Positions 1 to 8,570 of a stretch of 64,000 bases of DNA are shown here, piece by piece. The stretch is from Corallococcus sp. EGB. GTDB taxonomy: Bacteria; Myxococcota; Myxococcia; Myxococcales; Myxococcaceae. The position numbers were made by a program, and so were the translations under genes. Below the pieces are notes generated by a model that worked only from the letters and a program-made list of their open reading frames with translations, did not search any database and had not been told where the DNA came from. Location: NCBI RefSeq assembly GCF_019968905.1, contig NZ_CP079946.1, positions 6,297,356 to 6,361,355 on the forward strand. Direction: 5' to 3'. Within the stretch, counting starts at the first letter, position 1. Each line of letters starts with the position of its first letter.

Positions 1-263
1 AGCGCGCGCAGGTGCTCCGGGTGACGGAAGAAGTACGTCTCGCCGATGACGGCGTTCTCGATGAACGCCTCCACCGCCGTGGGCTCGCGCATGAGCAGCT
101 GGCGCAGGAAGGCGGACTCGGACATCTGGCGCGACAGCGCCGCGCGCGACACCGCGGGCTCCAGGGAGCGACGCAGGCTGCTCGCGAGCGTCAGGCCGCA
201 GGCGCCCTGGAGCACCTCCTCGACCTTCGCGAGCGTGGCGTCGTCGAGCAGCCCTTCGCTCAC
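1..263 (-). CDS. CheR-family protein methyltransferase, partial (N-terminus only)
   Basis: The first 87 residues of a protein whose C-terminus lies outside the left edge. An all-helical N-terminal segment leads to GETYFFRHPEHL, the signature at the end of the CheR N-terminal domain just before the SAM-binding fold. CheR enzymes methylate glutamates on chemoreceptors using S-adenosylmethionine. The GTG start shares four bases (GTGA) with the stop of the upstream CheW gene, which implies translational coupling and membership of one chemosensory cluster. Family assignment is good; which of the several myxobacterial Che systems this is cannot be told from here. It could be a CheR fused to other domains, since only the beginning is visible. 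Confidence 0.85.
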   Translation of the reverse strand, partial: MSEGLLDDATLAKVEEVLQGACGLTLASSLRRSLEPAVSRAALSRQMSESAFLRQLLMREPTAVEAFIENAVIGETYFFRHPEHLRA

Positions 264-823
264 AGGCCCTCCGTCCCGTTCAGGAGCACGCTCGTGCGCA
301 GGAGCGGGCGCAGCCCCTCCGGCGTGCGGCACAGCCCGGCCATGAGCCCGGTGCCGTCCCAGGGCATCTTCTCCTCGCCGCTCTGCGAGCCGTCCACCAG
401 CGTGGGCGTCTCCACCAGGTCCTTCACCCGGTCCACCAGCAGCGCCACCAGCCGGCCCACGTCCAGGACCACCAGCAGCGAGTCCAGATCCGGCGTCCGC
501 TTCACGCCCATCAGCCGCGCCATGTCCACCACCACCGCCGGCGTGCCGCGGTACACGAACGAGCCGGACACGTGCACCGGCGCGCCCGGCAGCGGCTCCA
601 GCGCCACCAGCCGCACCACCTCCTGCACCTGCTTCGCGGGCACCAGCGCGGTCGTGTTGCCTGCCTCCACGGTCAGGTAGAGACCCGGCAGGCGGATCTC
701 TCCCTGCAGGGAGGCGAGCTCCTGGCGCAGCTGGTTCTGCTCCGCCTCCAGCGCGCTCAATCGCTGTTGTACGGAGGCCCGGCGCGCCTGTGGGGGAACG
801 GGGACTCTGGGGGTTTCAGCCAT
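260..823 (-). CDS. CheW-like chemotaxis coupling protein
   Basis: 187 residues. After a predicted coiled segment rich in Glu/Gln (residues about 15-45, LSALEAEQNQLRQELASLQ) comes a CheW fold: the FVYRGTPAVVVDMARLMG stretch and the LVVLDVGRLVALLVDRVKDLVE stretch are typical CheW strands. CheW bridges chemoreceptors to the CheA kinase in the cytoplasm. The coiled N-terminal extension is not part of a minimal CheW and may add dimerisation. The ATG start at 823 is chosen because the much longer open frame upstream is Arg/His-rich and antisense to the kinase gene. The stop overlaps the GTG of the CheR-type gene by four bases. Divergent from the kinase gene at 1085 across about 260 bases of intergenic DNA in which no convincing sigma-70 promoter is visible. 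Confidence 0.88.
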   Translation of the reverse strand: MAETPRVPVPPQARRASVQQRLSALEAEQNQLRQELASLQGEIRLPGLYLTVEAGNTTALVPAKQVQEVVRLVALEPLPGAPVHVSGSFVYRGTPAVVVDMARLMGVKRTPDLDSLLVVLDVGRLVALLVDRVKDLVETPTLVDGSQSGEEKMPWDGTGLMAGLCRTPEGLRPLLRTSVLLNGTEGL

Positions 824-1084
824 CTGAAGAACTCCGCCCGCCGCATGGCGGGCAGGGAGAAAAACCGTAATCCGGGATCCCCGTCCAAAGCAATGCGGGC
901 TTGCCCGAAGGTCGCGACTCACATCCCCCCCTGCGACCCGGGTCGTGGAGCAGGGTCGCGGATGCCCCGACGTGGTGGATTCCAGACCCCCTTGGGATGC
1001 GCCCCACCGGCGAGTTGTGCTTGGATGCGGATCCGCTGCTTTTGCCGGAGAAACCATGCTGCACGCAGCTTCTAGGGGACACGA

Positions 1085-3151
1085 ATGATCAAGAGCGATT
1101 CCCCGAGCCCTGAGGCCCCGGGAACGGATCCGCTCATCGGCCGGACGTTGAACGGCCGCTTCAGCATTCTGGAGCCCCTGGGCGTGGGTGGAATGGGCAA
1201 GGTGTACCGCGCCCTGCAGGCACCTTTGGAGCGCGTGGTCGCGCTCAAGGTGCTGAACCCCAACTTCCCGAGCAGCCGCGACCCCGGCTTCCAGAAGCGC
1301 TTCCTGCGCGAGGCGTCGCTGACGTCGAAGCTGCGGCACCCGAACACCGTCACCGTCATCGACTACGGGCAGACGGACGACGGCATCTACTACATCGCGA
1401 TGGAGTACCTGGAGGGTCGCACGCTCGCGCAGGTGCTGGGGCAGGCCGGTCCCCTGCCCTGGGCCCGCGCGGTGTCGGTGGCCCAGCAGGTGTGCCGCTC
1501 GCTGCGTGAAGCGCACAGCCTGGGGATCATCCACCGCGACCTGAAGCCCGCGAACATCATGATCCTCAACGAGGCGGATCAGGACCTGGTCAAGGTCCTG
1601 GACTTCGGCCTCGTGAAGTCCGTGGCGCCGCAGCAGGAGGGGCCGGTCAGCCCCGAAATCACCCAGAACGGCACGTTCCTGGGCTCGCCGCAGTACATGG
1701 CGCCGGAGCAGGCGCGCAACGTGGCGGACGCGCGCAGCGACGTGTACTCGCTGGGCATCATGCTGTTCCAGATGCTGATGGGCCGGCCGCCCTTCATCGC
1801 GCGCGACCACATCGAGCTCATCTTCGCCCACTACAAGGAACCGCCCCCCACCTTCCAGGCCGTGCGCCCGGATCTCGCCGTCCCGGCGGAGATTGAAATG
1901 GTGGTGCGCCGCTGCCTGGAGAAGGATCCGGCGAGGCGCTTCCAGACGATGGACGAGTTGCTCGAGGGCCTGCGCGAGGCGCACATGGCCGCGGGCGGCA
2001 ACAGCGGCGTGTTCCGCCGGCTGGGCAGCGCGTCGACGACGGGCCCCTATCCCTCGCCGCCGACGACGGGGCCCTACGCGTCCCCGCTGTTCGCCAACGT
2101 GGGCAACGCGGAGCCGGCGGACGGCGGGCTCGCGGTGGACATCAGCGTGGAGGTGCCGGCGGACGTGCAGCGCGCCCGCCAGCGCACGCTCCTGATGGGC
2201 GCGTTGGGCGGCGTGATGGTCGCGGGCCTGGTGGGCATCACGCTGTTCTTCCTGCGCGGCGGCAGCCCGGAGGAGAAGCCCGCGCAGCCGGTGACCCAGG
2301 CCACGCCCCCCGCGGACAAGGCACCGGCGGTGGCGGAGGTCCCCACGGCGCCGCCCGCGCCGGGCAAGGTGCGCTTCCGGCTGATGAGCCAGCCGTCCGG
2401 CGCGCGCGTCTACTACAAGGGCAAGGAGAAGGGCGTGACGCCCTTCGTGATGGAGCTGCCGCTGGGCAGCGAGGGCAGCATCACCGCGGAGCTGACCTTC
2501 GCGCTGGAGGGCTACCAGACGGAGACCATCATCACCGGCGGCTCCGGCGAGGTGGTGCTGTCCCAGAAGCTGACCAGGCGCCGGGGCGGCGGTGAGCGCC
2601 CGAGCCGCGTGGACCTGGCTACCGCCTCCACCCCCGAGGACTTCGAGAACGTGGCCCCGGCGACGCCGGGTGGAATGGCGGCGCCCGTGATGATGCAGGC
2701 GAGCCCGGCCCCCACCGCGGCGACGGTCCCCGCCACCACGACGGACAAGGCGCCAGGCGCGGTGGGCGCGTCCGTCGCGGCGCCGGTGAGCGCCGCGGGC
2801 AGCCTTGCGGTGCCTTCGCTGACGACCGGCGCGCTCGCGCCCGTCAACCCGAACGCCGTCATCCCCTTCAACGAAGCCATGGAGCGGCCGGTGCTGCTGG
2901 AGGAGGGCCGGGACATCGCCTACACGCGCGAGGCGCTCGCCATCAAGGCGGAGGGGCTCGTGGCGGTGCGCTGCACCATCACCACCAAGGGCCGCGTGGA
3001 GAACTGCCGCGTCCTGAAGATGGTGCAGCACATGGAGAAGGCGGTGCTCGACTCGCTCCAGTCCCGCGTCTACAAACCCATCCAGTACCAGGGCCGCCCG
3101 GTGAACGTGGACTACACCTTCACCATGCGGCTCGTGTCCCCGCGCCGCTGA
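1085..3151 (+). CDS. Membrane Ser/Thr protein kinase with PEGA and TonB-C-like periplasmic domains
   Basis: 688 residues. The cytoplasmic Hanks-type kinase domain (about 20-295) has the Gly loop GVGGMGKV (33-40), ATP-binding K55, HRDLKPAN (150-157, catalytic D152) and DFG (173-175), so it should be active. A Pro/Thr-rich linker is followed by one membrane helix (about 366-390), a Pro/Ala stretch, a PEGA-like domain with the QPSGARVYYKG pattern (about 425-480), another low-complexity stretch and a C-terminal region of about 90 residues resembling the TonB C-terminal domain (GLVAVRCTITTKGRVENCRV). PEGA domains are thought to bind envelope surfaces; the TonB-like end suggests contact with an envelope partner. 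AGGGGA lies six bases before the ATG. Probably an envelope-sensing kinase; substrates are unknown. Confidence 0.93.
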   Translation: MIKSDSPSPEAPGTDPLIGRTLNGRFSILEPLGVGGMGKVYRALQAPLERVVALKVLNPNFPSSRDPGFQKRFLREASLTSKLRHPNTVTVIDYGQTDDGIYYIAMEYLEGRTLAQVLGQAGPLPWARAVSVAQQVCRSLREAHSLGIIHRDLKPANIMILNEADQDLVKVLDFGLVKSVAPQQEGPVSPEITQNGTFLGSPQYMAPEQARNVADARSDVYSLGIMLFQMLMGRPPFIARDHIELIFAHYKEPPPTFQAVRPDLAVPAEIEMVVRRCLEKDPARRFQTMDELLEGLREAHMAAGGNSGVFRRLGSASTTGPYPSPPTTGPYASPLFANVGNAEPADGGLAVDISVEVPADVQRARQRTLLMGALGGVMVAGLVGITLFFLRGGSPEEKPAQPVTQATPPADKAPAVAEVPTAPPAPGKVRFRLMSQPSGARVYYKGKEKGVTPFVMELPLGSEGSITAELTFALEGYQTETIITGGSGEVVLSQKLTRRRGGGERPSRVDLATASTPEDFENVAPATPGGMAAPVMMQASPAPTAATVPATTTDKAPGAVGASVAAPVSAAGSLAVPSLTTGALAPVNPNAVIPFNEAMERPVLLEEGRDIAYTREALAIKAEGLVAVRCTITTKGRVENCRVLKMVQHMEKAVLDSLQSRVYKPIQYQGRPVNVDYTFTMRLVSPRR

Positions 3152-3185
3152 AGACCGCGCGGGAAGGTGCCTCCACCCGGGTCCC

Positions 3186-3905
3186 TCAGGGGCCGGTGGA
3201 GGGCACGAGCGGCGGCGTCGGAGGGACGGACGGGGCGGAGCCTCCCGGAGGCACGCCCCAGTCCACCACCGGCCAGCCCCGCCGCCGGGCCTCGCGGCGC
3301 AAGCGGCGATCCGGGTTCACCACCACGGGGCGCCCCACCCGCTCCAGCACCGGCAGGTCCGCGTAGGAATCCGTGTAGAAGGCGCACGCGGACAGCGGCA
3401 CGCCGGCCTCCTTCGCGGCGGCCTCCGCGTAGAAGCGCTTGCCCTCGCCGAAGCAGACCTCGCCCAGCGGGCGCCCGGTGTGCAGCCCCGCGGCGTCCAC
3501 CTCGAAGCGGTTGCACAGCACGCCATCCAGGCAGAGTTCGCGCGCCACCAGGTCGGACAGGTAGCCCGACGACGACGTCAGCAGCACCAGCCGGTCTCCC
3601 GCCGCGCGGTGGGCCTCCAGCGCGGCCAGGGCCCCGGGGCGGTACTGGCCGCGCACGGCCTCCGCGTAGAAGTCCGCGGAGCGCGCCTCCAGGACCCTGG
3701 CCTCCGAGCCCGTCAGCAGCGCCGTGGCGCGCACCAGCACGTCCCGCATGGCCACGAAGCCCAGGTGATAACGGGCGAGCAGCGCGCTGGCGCGCAGGGC
3801 CTCCCAGCGGGAGATGTGGCCCAGCGCCAGCTCGCGGCGAACCCAGAGCGACGCGGAGTTCGCGGCGAGCAACGTCCGGTCCAGGTCGAAGAATGCGACA
3901 GCCAC
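3186..3905 (-). CDS. HAD-superfamily (SerB-like, IB subfamily) hydrolase
   Basis: 239 residues, cytoplasmic. FFDLDRTLL (residues 5-13) is HAD motif I with nucleophile D7 and acid D9. LLTSSSG gives motif II, and YTDSYADLPVLE gives motif IV with the paired acids. The all-helical cap and GEGKRFYAEA region match the HAD-IB group that includes phosphoserine phosphatase and other phosphomonoesterases. A Pro-rich tail of about 20 residues ends the protein. The start is GTG at 3905; no good ribosome site is visible. It lies nine bases after the upstream protease gene and is probably the last cistron of the run beginning at 6360. The substrate cannot be predicted. Confidence 0.85.
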   Translation of the reverse strand: MAVAFFDLDRTLLAANSASLWVRRELALGHISRWEALRASALLARYHLGFVAMRDVLVRATALLTGSEARVLEARSADFYAEAVRGQYRPGALAALEAHRAAGDRLVLLTSSSGYLSDLVARELCLDGVLCNRFEVDAAGLHTGRPLGEVCFGEGKRFYAEAAAKEAGVPLSACAFYTDSYADLPVLERVGRPVVVNPDRRLRREARRRGWPVVDWGVPPGGSAPSVPPTPPLVPSTGP

Positions 3906-3914
3906 ATCCGGAAT

Positions 3915-4880
3915 CTAACCGCGCATCGCCCCCGGAGCAGTGCGTGGGGGGCCGGACAGCGATGCCTTTGACCGCCTGCCCCCGCGCAGCAGCGCCACGC
4001 CCCACAGCAGCACGGAGGCCAGGGCCGGACCTCCCGCGGACGTGCCACAGCCCGAGCCCCGCCCGTCCGCCACCAGCTTCAGGCCCGGATCCTCCGGGAT
4101 GCGGCACTGCGTGGGCGGCAGGCCGCGCGGATAGGTGGAGCAGAAGCCGGCCGCGGAGCCCGCGTCGATGACCCGCTTGGACGTCTCGCCCTGGGAAGCG
4201 GTGGCCTCCATGGTGGAGCCCGCGGAGAAGACATGGTCCAACCCGATGACGTGGCCAATCTCATGCGTCATCGTGTTCTGCACGTCCGTGGCCACGCAGT
4301 CGGTGGACGGCGTCCCGGTGCACGGCGGGCCATTCACGGTGGTGAAGAGGAAGCTGGGGCCGTAGTCCGTCTCCGCCGCGTTGAGCTCGATGTCCGAGTC
4401 CACCACGGAGCCGTCCTTGAAGCTGAACGAGGACGTGGTGAGCCCGATGGTGGCGCCCCCATGCGCCCAGCACTGGTAGACGTTGCCGCACGTCTCCTCC
4501 GCCCAGCACGCATCCTCCGGAGGGGCGACGTCCTGGCAGTTGCGCTCGCGGAAGGTGACGACGTTGTAGTTGTCGAAGGGGTGTTCCTGGTCGTAGCCGA
4601 CCTCGACGGGGAGCGTCCAATCCACGCCGCGGATGAAGCGGAAGTCGCTGCACGTGCCGGACAGCGCCCGCCAGGAGTCGAAGGCCGCCTCGATGGCGGC
4701 GACCTCCGAGTCCCCGGGCGTGCGCGTGCTGCCGGCCGCGTCCAGGTGGTAGACGTAGTCACGCCCGGGCCACACCAGGCACAGCGGCCGGCCCGGCACG
4801 AGCGTGCGCTTGTAGTCCTGCTGCGCGCCCGCCGCTCCCGCGCACAACAGCATCCCCAGGAGCAGCAGGCGACAGCTCAC
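3915..4880 (-). CDS. Exported zinc metalloprotease with MYXO-CTERM tail (copy 2)
   Basis: 321 residues from the GTG at 4880, which overlaps the preceding stop as GTGA; the longer frame upstream is not coding. A signal peptide ends near AGAAGA. The zinc site is HEIGHVIGLDH (206-216), the HExxHxxGxxH pattern of metzincins, followed by a Met-turn-like GSTMEA. Several Cys pairs suggest disulfides. The C-terminus has GCGTSAGG, a hydrophobic helix and RGGRRS, the MYXO-CTERM arrangement that directs myxobacterial proteins to the cell surface. Clearly paralogous to the next gene upstream (4877-5782), with the same order of motifs and the GETSKR segment after the zinc site. Expected to be a surface or secreted protease; the substrate is unknown. 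Confidence 0.9.
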   Translation of the reverse strand: MSCRLLLLGMLLCAGAAGAQQDYKRTLVPGRPLCLVWPGRDYVYHLDAAGSTRTPGDSEVAAIEAAFDSWRALSGTCSDFRFIRGVDWTLPVEVGYDQEHPFDNYNVVTFRERNCQDVAPPEDACWAEETCGNVYQCWAHGGATIGLTTSSFSFKDGSVVDSDIELNAAETDYGPSFLFTTVNGPPCTGTPSTDCVATDVQNTMTHEIGHVIGLDHVFSAGSTMEATASQGETSKRVIDAGSAAGFCSTYPRGLPPTQCRIPEDPGLKLVADGRGSGCGTSAGGPALASVLLWGVALLRGGRRSKASLSGPPRTAPGAMRG

Positions 4881-5782
4881 ATCACACCCCGCCGGCGGCG
4901 CGCCAGCAGCGCGGCGGCGGCCAGCAGCGGCAGCACCGTCAGGCCTCCTGCCGCGGCGCTGCAGCCACCGCTGCCACTGTCGCTCTTCCCATTGCCATTG
5001 CCGTTCCCGTTGTCCGGCACCGGGAGGCACGGCTGGCTCGCGCCGCCCTTGGGGTACACGGCGCACACGAAGCTGCGCGAGCCCGGGTCGATGGTGCGCT
5101 TGGACGTCTCGCCCGGAGGCGCGCTGGGGTTCATGGTGGAGCCCGTCGCGAGCGTGTGGTCCAGGCCGACGAAGTGGCCCACCTCGTGGGTGGCCGTGTT
5201 CTGCACGTCCGTGTCCACGCAGTCCGGCGTGGACACAATCGAGCACGCGGGGCCATTGCCGGTGGTGAAGTTGAACTGCGCGGCGTTGAAGGAGATGTCC
5301 GAGTCGTAGATGACGCCCGTGCGCTGATCATACGTGGTCAGCGTGATGGCGATGGTGCCGGCGCTGTCATCCCAGCAGTCGTACGTGTTCGCGCACGTGT
5401 CCTGGGTGAAGCAGGCGTCGTTCGCGTCCACGACGTCGCGGCAGGCGCGGCCGCGGAAGAGGATGAGGTTGATGTTGTCGCCGGAGCGGTTGTAGCCCAC
5501 CGTCCGGGAGTTCACGCGCGGGCCCTCCTTCAAGGTCAGGTTGCCGCAGTTGGCGAAGATGTCCTCCCAGCTCTGGAACGAGCGGGAGATGGCGTCGAAC
5601 TCCGTGTGGTTCGTGACCTTCGGGTTGCCCACGGTGCTCTGCTGCCAGGTGATGCTCGTCTGCGTCCAGTACAGGCACTGCGTGGACTCATCCCCCGGGA
5701 CCACGCGGCTGCGCACGTACGGCGCCGAGCTCTGCCCCATCACGGCCGCCAGCACCACCCACGACGCGAGCGCGCCCATCAC
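4877..5782 (-). CDS. Exported zinc metalloprotease with MYXO-CTERM tail (copy 1)
   Basis: 301 residues. A short signal peptide (LASWVVLAAVMG) precedes a metzincin-like catalytic domain with HEVGHFVGLDH (199-209) and the Met-turn GSTMNP. Paired Cys residues (for example CFTQDTCANTYDC) match positions in its neighbour. A spacer of repeated GN units (about 257-266) leads to GGCSAAAGG, a hydrophobic helix and RRRR, a textbook MYXO-CTERM. Start choice is between GTG 5782 (GTGA overlap with the upstream stop) and ATG 5779 (TGATG overlap); both imply coupling to the 193-residue protein. The pair looks like a tandem duplication. M10/M57-like by motif; the exact peptidase family is not certain. Confidence 0.9.
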   Translation of the reverse strand: MMGALASWVVLAAVMGQSSAPYVRSRVVPGDESTQCLYWTQTSITWQQSTVGNPKVTNHTEFDAISRSFQSWEDIFANCGNLTLKEGPRVNSRTVGYNRSGDNINLILFRGRACRDVVDANDACFTQDTCANTYDCWDDSAGTIAITLTTYDQRTGVIYDSDISFNAAQFNFTTGNGPACSIVSTPDCVDTDVQNTATHEVGHFVGLDHTLATGSTMNPSAPPGETSKRTIDPGSRSFVCAVYPKGGASQPCLPVPDNGNGNGNGKSDSGSGGCSAAAGGLTVLPLLAAAALLARRRRGVM

Positions 5783-6360
5783 TTCGCCCCCTTCTTCGCG
5801 GGCGCCGCCTGCTGCGCCTGGACCACCGCGCGCACGGTGGCCTTCAGCTCCGCCAGCGACATCGTCTGCGCGTTGGACACCGTCTCCTGGCGCGTCTTCG
5901 GATCAATCAGCACCGCGTCCCCGGTGGACGACGGCACCGCCATGGCGCTCGGGCCGGTGCGCCGCACCTCGTACTTGCCCTGCGCCATGCCGGACAGCTG
6001 GAACGCGGCCGCGCCGCGCTTCTCCAGGAAGACGACGACCTCCTCGCCCTCGGAGAAGGACGCCAGGCCGCTCACCACCTGCCCGATGTCCCCCATCCGG
6101 CCGCCCGGCTGGGTGACGAGCACCGTGCCGCCAGGCTGCCCCTTGAGGGACTCCGTCACCTGGATCTCCACGTCGGTGATGATGCGGCGCTTGTCCCCGC
6201 TCCAGCGGCTCTGCACGCGCCGGACGACCCCCTGCACCACCGTGTCGGACGTCTGCGCCATCTGCGGCACGTCCGTCCTCAACATCGTGGTGGCCCCCAC
6301 CGGCAGCCCTCCGAGCAGGGTGGCCAGCACCACCATGCGAACCGCGTGTCGAATCGACAT
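5779..6360 (-). CDS. Exported protein of unknown function heading the protease operon
   Basis: 193 residues with a signal peptide (VVLATLLGGLPVGA). The mature part contains a compact beta-rich region with a pattern seen in small envelope proteins of this group: TSDTVVQGVVRRVQSRW, then ESLKGQPGGTVLVTQPGG, then GEEVVVFLEK. It ends in a Gln/Ala/Lys-rich tail. No catalytic motif is visible. It is the first gene of a minus-strand run with overlapping stops and starts into two MYXO-CTERM proteases, so it may be a partner, inhibitor or chaperone for them; that is inference from position only. The ATG at 6360 is divergent from gltX across 88 bases. Confidence 0.75.
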   Translation of the reverse strand: MSIRHAVRMVVLATLLGGLPVGATTMLRTDVPQMAQTSDTVVQGVVRRVQSRWSGDKRRIITDVEIQVTESLKGQPGGTVLVTQPGGRMGDIGQVVSGLASFSEGEEVVVFLEKRGAAAFQLSGMAQGKYEVRRTGPSAMAVPSSTGDAVLIDPKTRQETVSNAQTMSLAELKATVRAVVQAQQAAPAKKGAK

Positions 6361-6408
6361 GGAAAGTCTCCTTGCCCTCGCAGCCTACCCCCAAGAGGGC
6401 GGCTTGCG

Positions 6409-6438
6409 TTGACCCTCGTGCACCCGTCCTGCTATCGC
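6409..6438 (+). promoter_or_regulatory. Candidate sigma-70 promoter for gltX with a very short leader
   Basis: TTGACC (6409-6414) and TATCGC (6433-6438) are separated by 18 bases. Transcription would begin about four bases before the gltX ATG at 6449, and no purine-rich ribosome site lies before that ATG. The match to consensus is good at -35 and moderate at -10. Confidence 0.35.
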
Positions 6439-6448
6439 GCGCCTGCCC

Positions 6449-7900
6449 ATGGCTCCGTCAAAACCCCGCGTCCGCTTCGCTCCGTCACCTACTGGATACC
6501 TCCACATCGGAGGCGCCCGGACGGCGCTCTTCAACTACCTCTACGCGAAGCGCTACGGCGGCACCTTCGTCCTGCGCATGGAAGATACGGACCAGGAGCG
6601 GTCCACGCCGCAGTCCGTCCAGGCCATCATCGACGGGCTGAACTGGCTGGGCCTGGACTGGGACGAGGGCCCCGGCAAGGAGGACCCCAGGTACGGCCCC
6701 TACTTCCAGACCCAGCGCCTGGACACGTACCGCGCGCACGCGGAGCAGCTCATCGCGGCCGGCAAGGCCTTCCGGTGCTACTGCACCCGCGAGGAGATTG
6801 CCCAGCGCCGCGAGGCCGTGGAGAAGGAGAAGGGCCCGGGGTCCTACAAGTACGAGGGCACCTGCCACGACCTGAAGGCCCCGCCGCCCGGCAAGAAGCT
6901 GGAGGACGCCGTCATCCGCTTCCGCATGCCCTCGGGTGAGGGCACCGTGTCCTTCAACGACAAGGTGCTGGGCACCATCACCAAGCCGTACTCGGACCTG
7001 GATGACTGGGTGATGATGCGGGCGGACGGCATCCCGCTCTACAACTATGGCTGCGTCATCGACGACCACCTGATGGACATCACCCTGGTGGCGCGCGGCC
7101 AGGAGCACATCAACTCCACCTTCCCCCAGCTGATGCTCTACCAGGCGCTGGGCTGGACGCCGCCGGAGTTCGCGCACCTGCCGCTCATCCTGGGGCCGGA
7201 CCGCGAGAAGCTCTCCAAGCGCAAGCACCCGGAAGCGGACGTGATGCTGCACAAGCGCACGGGCATCATGCCGGAGGCCCTGCTCAACTTCGTCATCCGC
7301 CTGGGCTGGAGCCACGGCAACGACGAGGTCATCAACCGCGAGCAGATGGTCGAGTGGTTCGACTTCGACGGCGTGGGCAGCACCTCCGGCGTGTGGAACC
7401 CGGAGAAGCTCCAGTGGCTCAACCAGCAGTGGTTCAAGCTCCTGCCCCCGGCCGTGGTCGCGGAGCGGCTCGTCCCGTTCCTGGAGGCCCGCGGCTTCCA
7501 GGCGAAGGGGGATGCGCGCCTGGAGCCGCTGGTGATGGCGCTGCGCGAGCGCTCGCGCACCCTGGAGGAGATGGCGAACACCGCGTCCATCTACTTCAAG
7601 AGCGGCGTCACGCTGGATGAGAAGGCCGCCGCCAAGCACCTGAGCGGGGACTCGCTCAACCTGCTGCGCCAGGCCCGCGAGAAGCTGGCCGCCCTGCCCG
7701 CCTGGACGGTGGAGCCGCTGGACGGCGTGGTGAAGACGGTGAGCGAGGCCGCCCAGGTGGGCATGGGCAAGGTGGCCCAGCCCATCCGCGTGGCCATCAC
7801 CGGCAACACCACCAGCCCCGGCATCGGAGAGACGCTGCTGCTCGTGGGGCGCGACGAGGCCCTGCGGCGCATCGACGCGGCGCTCGCTCGCGGGACGTGA
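6449..7900 (+). CDS. gltX: Glutamyl-tRNA synthetase
   Basis: 483 residues, the usual length of bacterial GluRS. This class I enzyme joins glutamate to tRNA-Glu in the cytoplasm. The HIGH-type motif is PSPTGYLHIGG (12-22) and the KMSKS-type motif is KLSKR (254-258). The C-terminal helical anticodon-binding domain is complete. The ATG has no Shine-Dalgarno sequence. A small exported protein and then tRNA-Gln(CTG) and tRNA-Glu(CTC) follow, so the enzyme is linked to both tRNAs that a non-discriminating GluRS would charge. Whether it discriminates cannot be settled by eye. Confidence 0.98.
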   Translation: MAPSKPRVRFAPSPTGYLHIGGARTALFNYLYAKRYGGTFVLRMEDTDQERSTPQSVQAIIDGLNWLGLDWDEGPGKEDPRYGPYFQTQRLDTYRAHAEQLIAAGKAFRCYCTREEIAQRREAVEKEKGPGSYKYEGTCHDLKAPPPGKKLEDAVIRFRMPSGEGTVSFNDKVLGTITKPYSDLDDWVMMRADGIPLYNYGCVIDDHLMDITLVARGQEHINSTFPQLMLYQALGWTPPEFAHLPLILGPDREKLSKRKHPEADVMLHKRTGIMPEALLNFVIRLGWSHGNDEVINREQMVEWFDFDGVGSTSGVWNPEKLQWLNQQWFKLLPPAVVAERLVPFLEARGFQAKGDARLEPLVMALRERSRTLEEMANTASIYFKSGVTLDEKAAAKHLSGDSLNLLRQAREKLAALPAWTVEPLDGVVKTVSEAAQVGMGKVAQPIRVAITGNTTSPGIGETLLLVGRDEALRRIDAALARGT

Positions 7901-7946
7901 CATTGGCGGTGGACGCGGCCATCGCCGGGCCCTATCTTGGCCGGCG

Positions 7947-8357
7947 ATGACGCGACCGCTTGACAGCCTGCGACCCCATTTCTATAAGGCGCGCCCGCTC
8001 GGGGCGGTGCTGCTGGCCCTCTGGGCAACGGCCTCGGGCGCCGAGCTGGTGAACGGCGCCCAGATTCCGGATGGTGCCCAGAAGGTGGGCGAGAACAGGT
8101 ACCGGGCTTCGCGAGACTTCGACGCGACGCTCGACTACTACAAGAACGTCTACCCGGCCTCGAGCTACCCGAGGCGGTCGATCGTCAACCAGCCGGGCGT
8201 CAAGGCCGTGCACATCTCCAACCCCTCGGGGAAGAACTTCGAGGGGCTGAATATTTACGAAGCGAACGACGAGGTTCGCATCTACGTCGTCCCGCTGCAG
8301 GGGGCGGCGAAGCCGGCGAAGAAGAACGAAGCCAAGCCGGTCAGAAAAACGAAGTAG
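7947..8357 (+). CDS. Small exported protein of unknown function
   Basis: 136 residues. An N-terminal basic stretch and hydrophobic core (AVLLALWATASGA) form a signal peptide. The mature region has a YRASRDFDATLDYYKN segment and IVNQPGVKAVHISNP, and ends in a Lys/Ala tail. I do not recognise a family by motif; a compact alpha/beta periplasmic domain is likely. TATCTT at 7933-7938 lies eight bases before the ATG and no ribosome site is present, consistent with a nearly leaderless message. It sits between gltX and the two tRNAs but nothing in it suggests a translation role. Confidence 0.72.
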   Translation: MTRPLDSLRPHFYKARPLGAVLLALWATASGAELVNGAQIPDGAQKVGENRYRASRDFDATLDYYKNVYPASSYPRRSIVNQPGVKAVHISNPSGKNFEGLNIYEANDEVRIYVVPLQGAAKPAKKNEAKPVRKTK

Positions 8358-8418
8358 TTGAAGTCAGCAGCAGAAGTCGGTAGTAGAAGCGCCCGCAACA
8401 CCGCAGCACGCAGCGCCT

Positions 8419-8489
8419 TGGGGAATCGTCTAACGGCAGGACAGCAGACTCTGACTCTGCTTATCTAGGTTCGAATCCTAGTTCCCCAG
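8419..8489 (+). tRNA. tRNA-Gln (anticodon CTG)
   Basis: Acceptor strands TGGGGAA and TTCCCCA pair fully, with discriminator G at 8489. The anticodon arm GCAGA-CTCTGAC-TCTGC places CTG in the loop, reading CAG. The T arm has GGTTCGAATCC. No CCA is encoded. It lies about 80 bases before tRNA-Glu and is probably co-transcribed with it. Confidence 0.95.
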
Positions 8490-8570
8490 CTGAAAATCTC
8501 CGGTTGACGAAGCGAAACGGAGAATGTAGGAAGCAGCAGCAGAAACGCAGCGGTTGTAGGGAAGCAAGCC

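Noticed and set aside
1019-1040. Possible sigma-54 promoter (GG-N10-GC) before the kinase gene
   Set aside because: Only the two dinucleotides match; the wider consensus is absent, and such matches are frequent in GC-rich DNA.
260-3031. A 923-codon minus-strand open frame
   Set aside because: Only its last 187 codons (CheW, from 823) look like protein; the rest is His/Arg/Gly-rich and antisense to the Ser/Thr kinase, an effect of GC-rich third positions.
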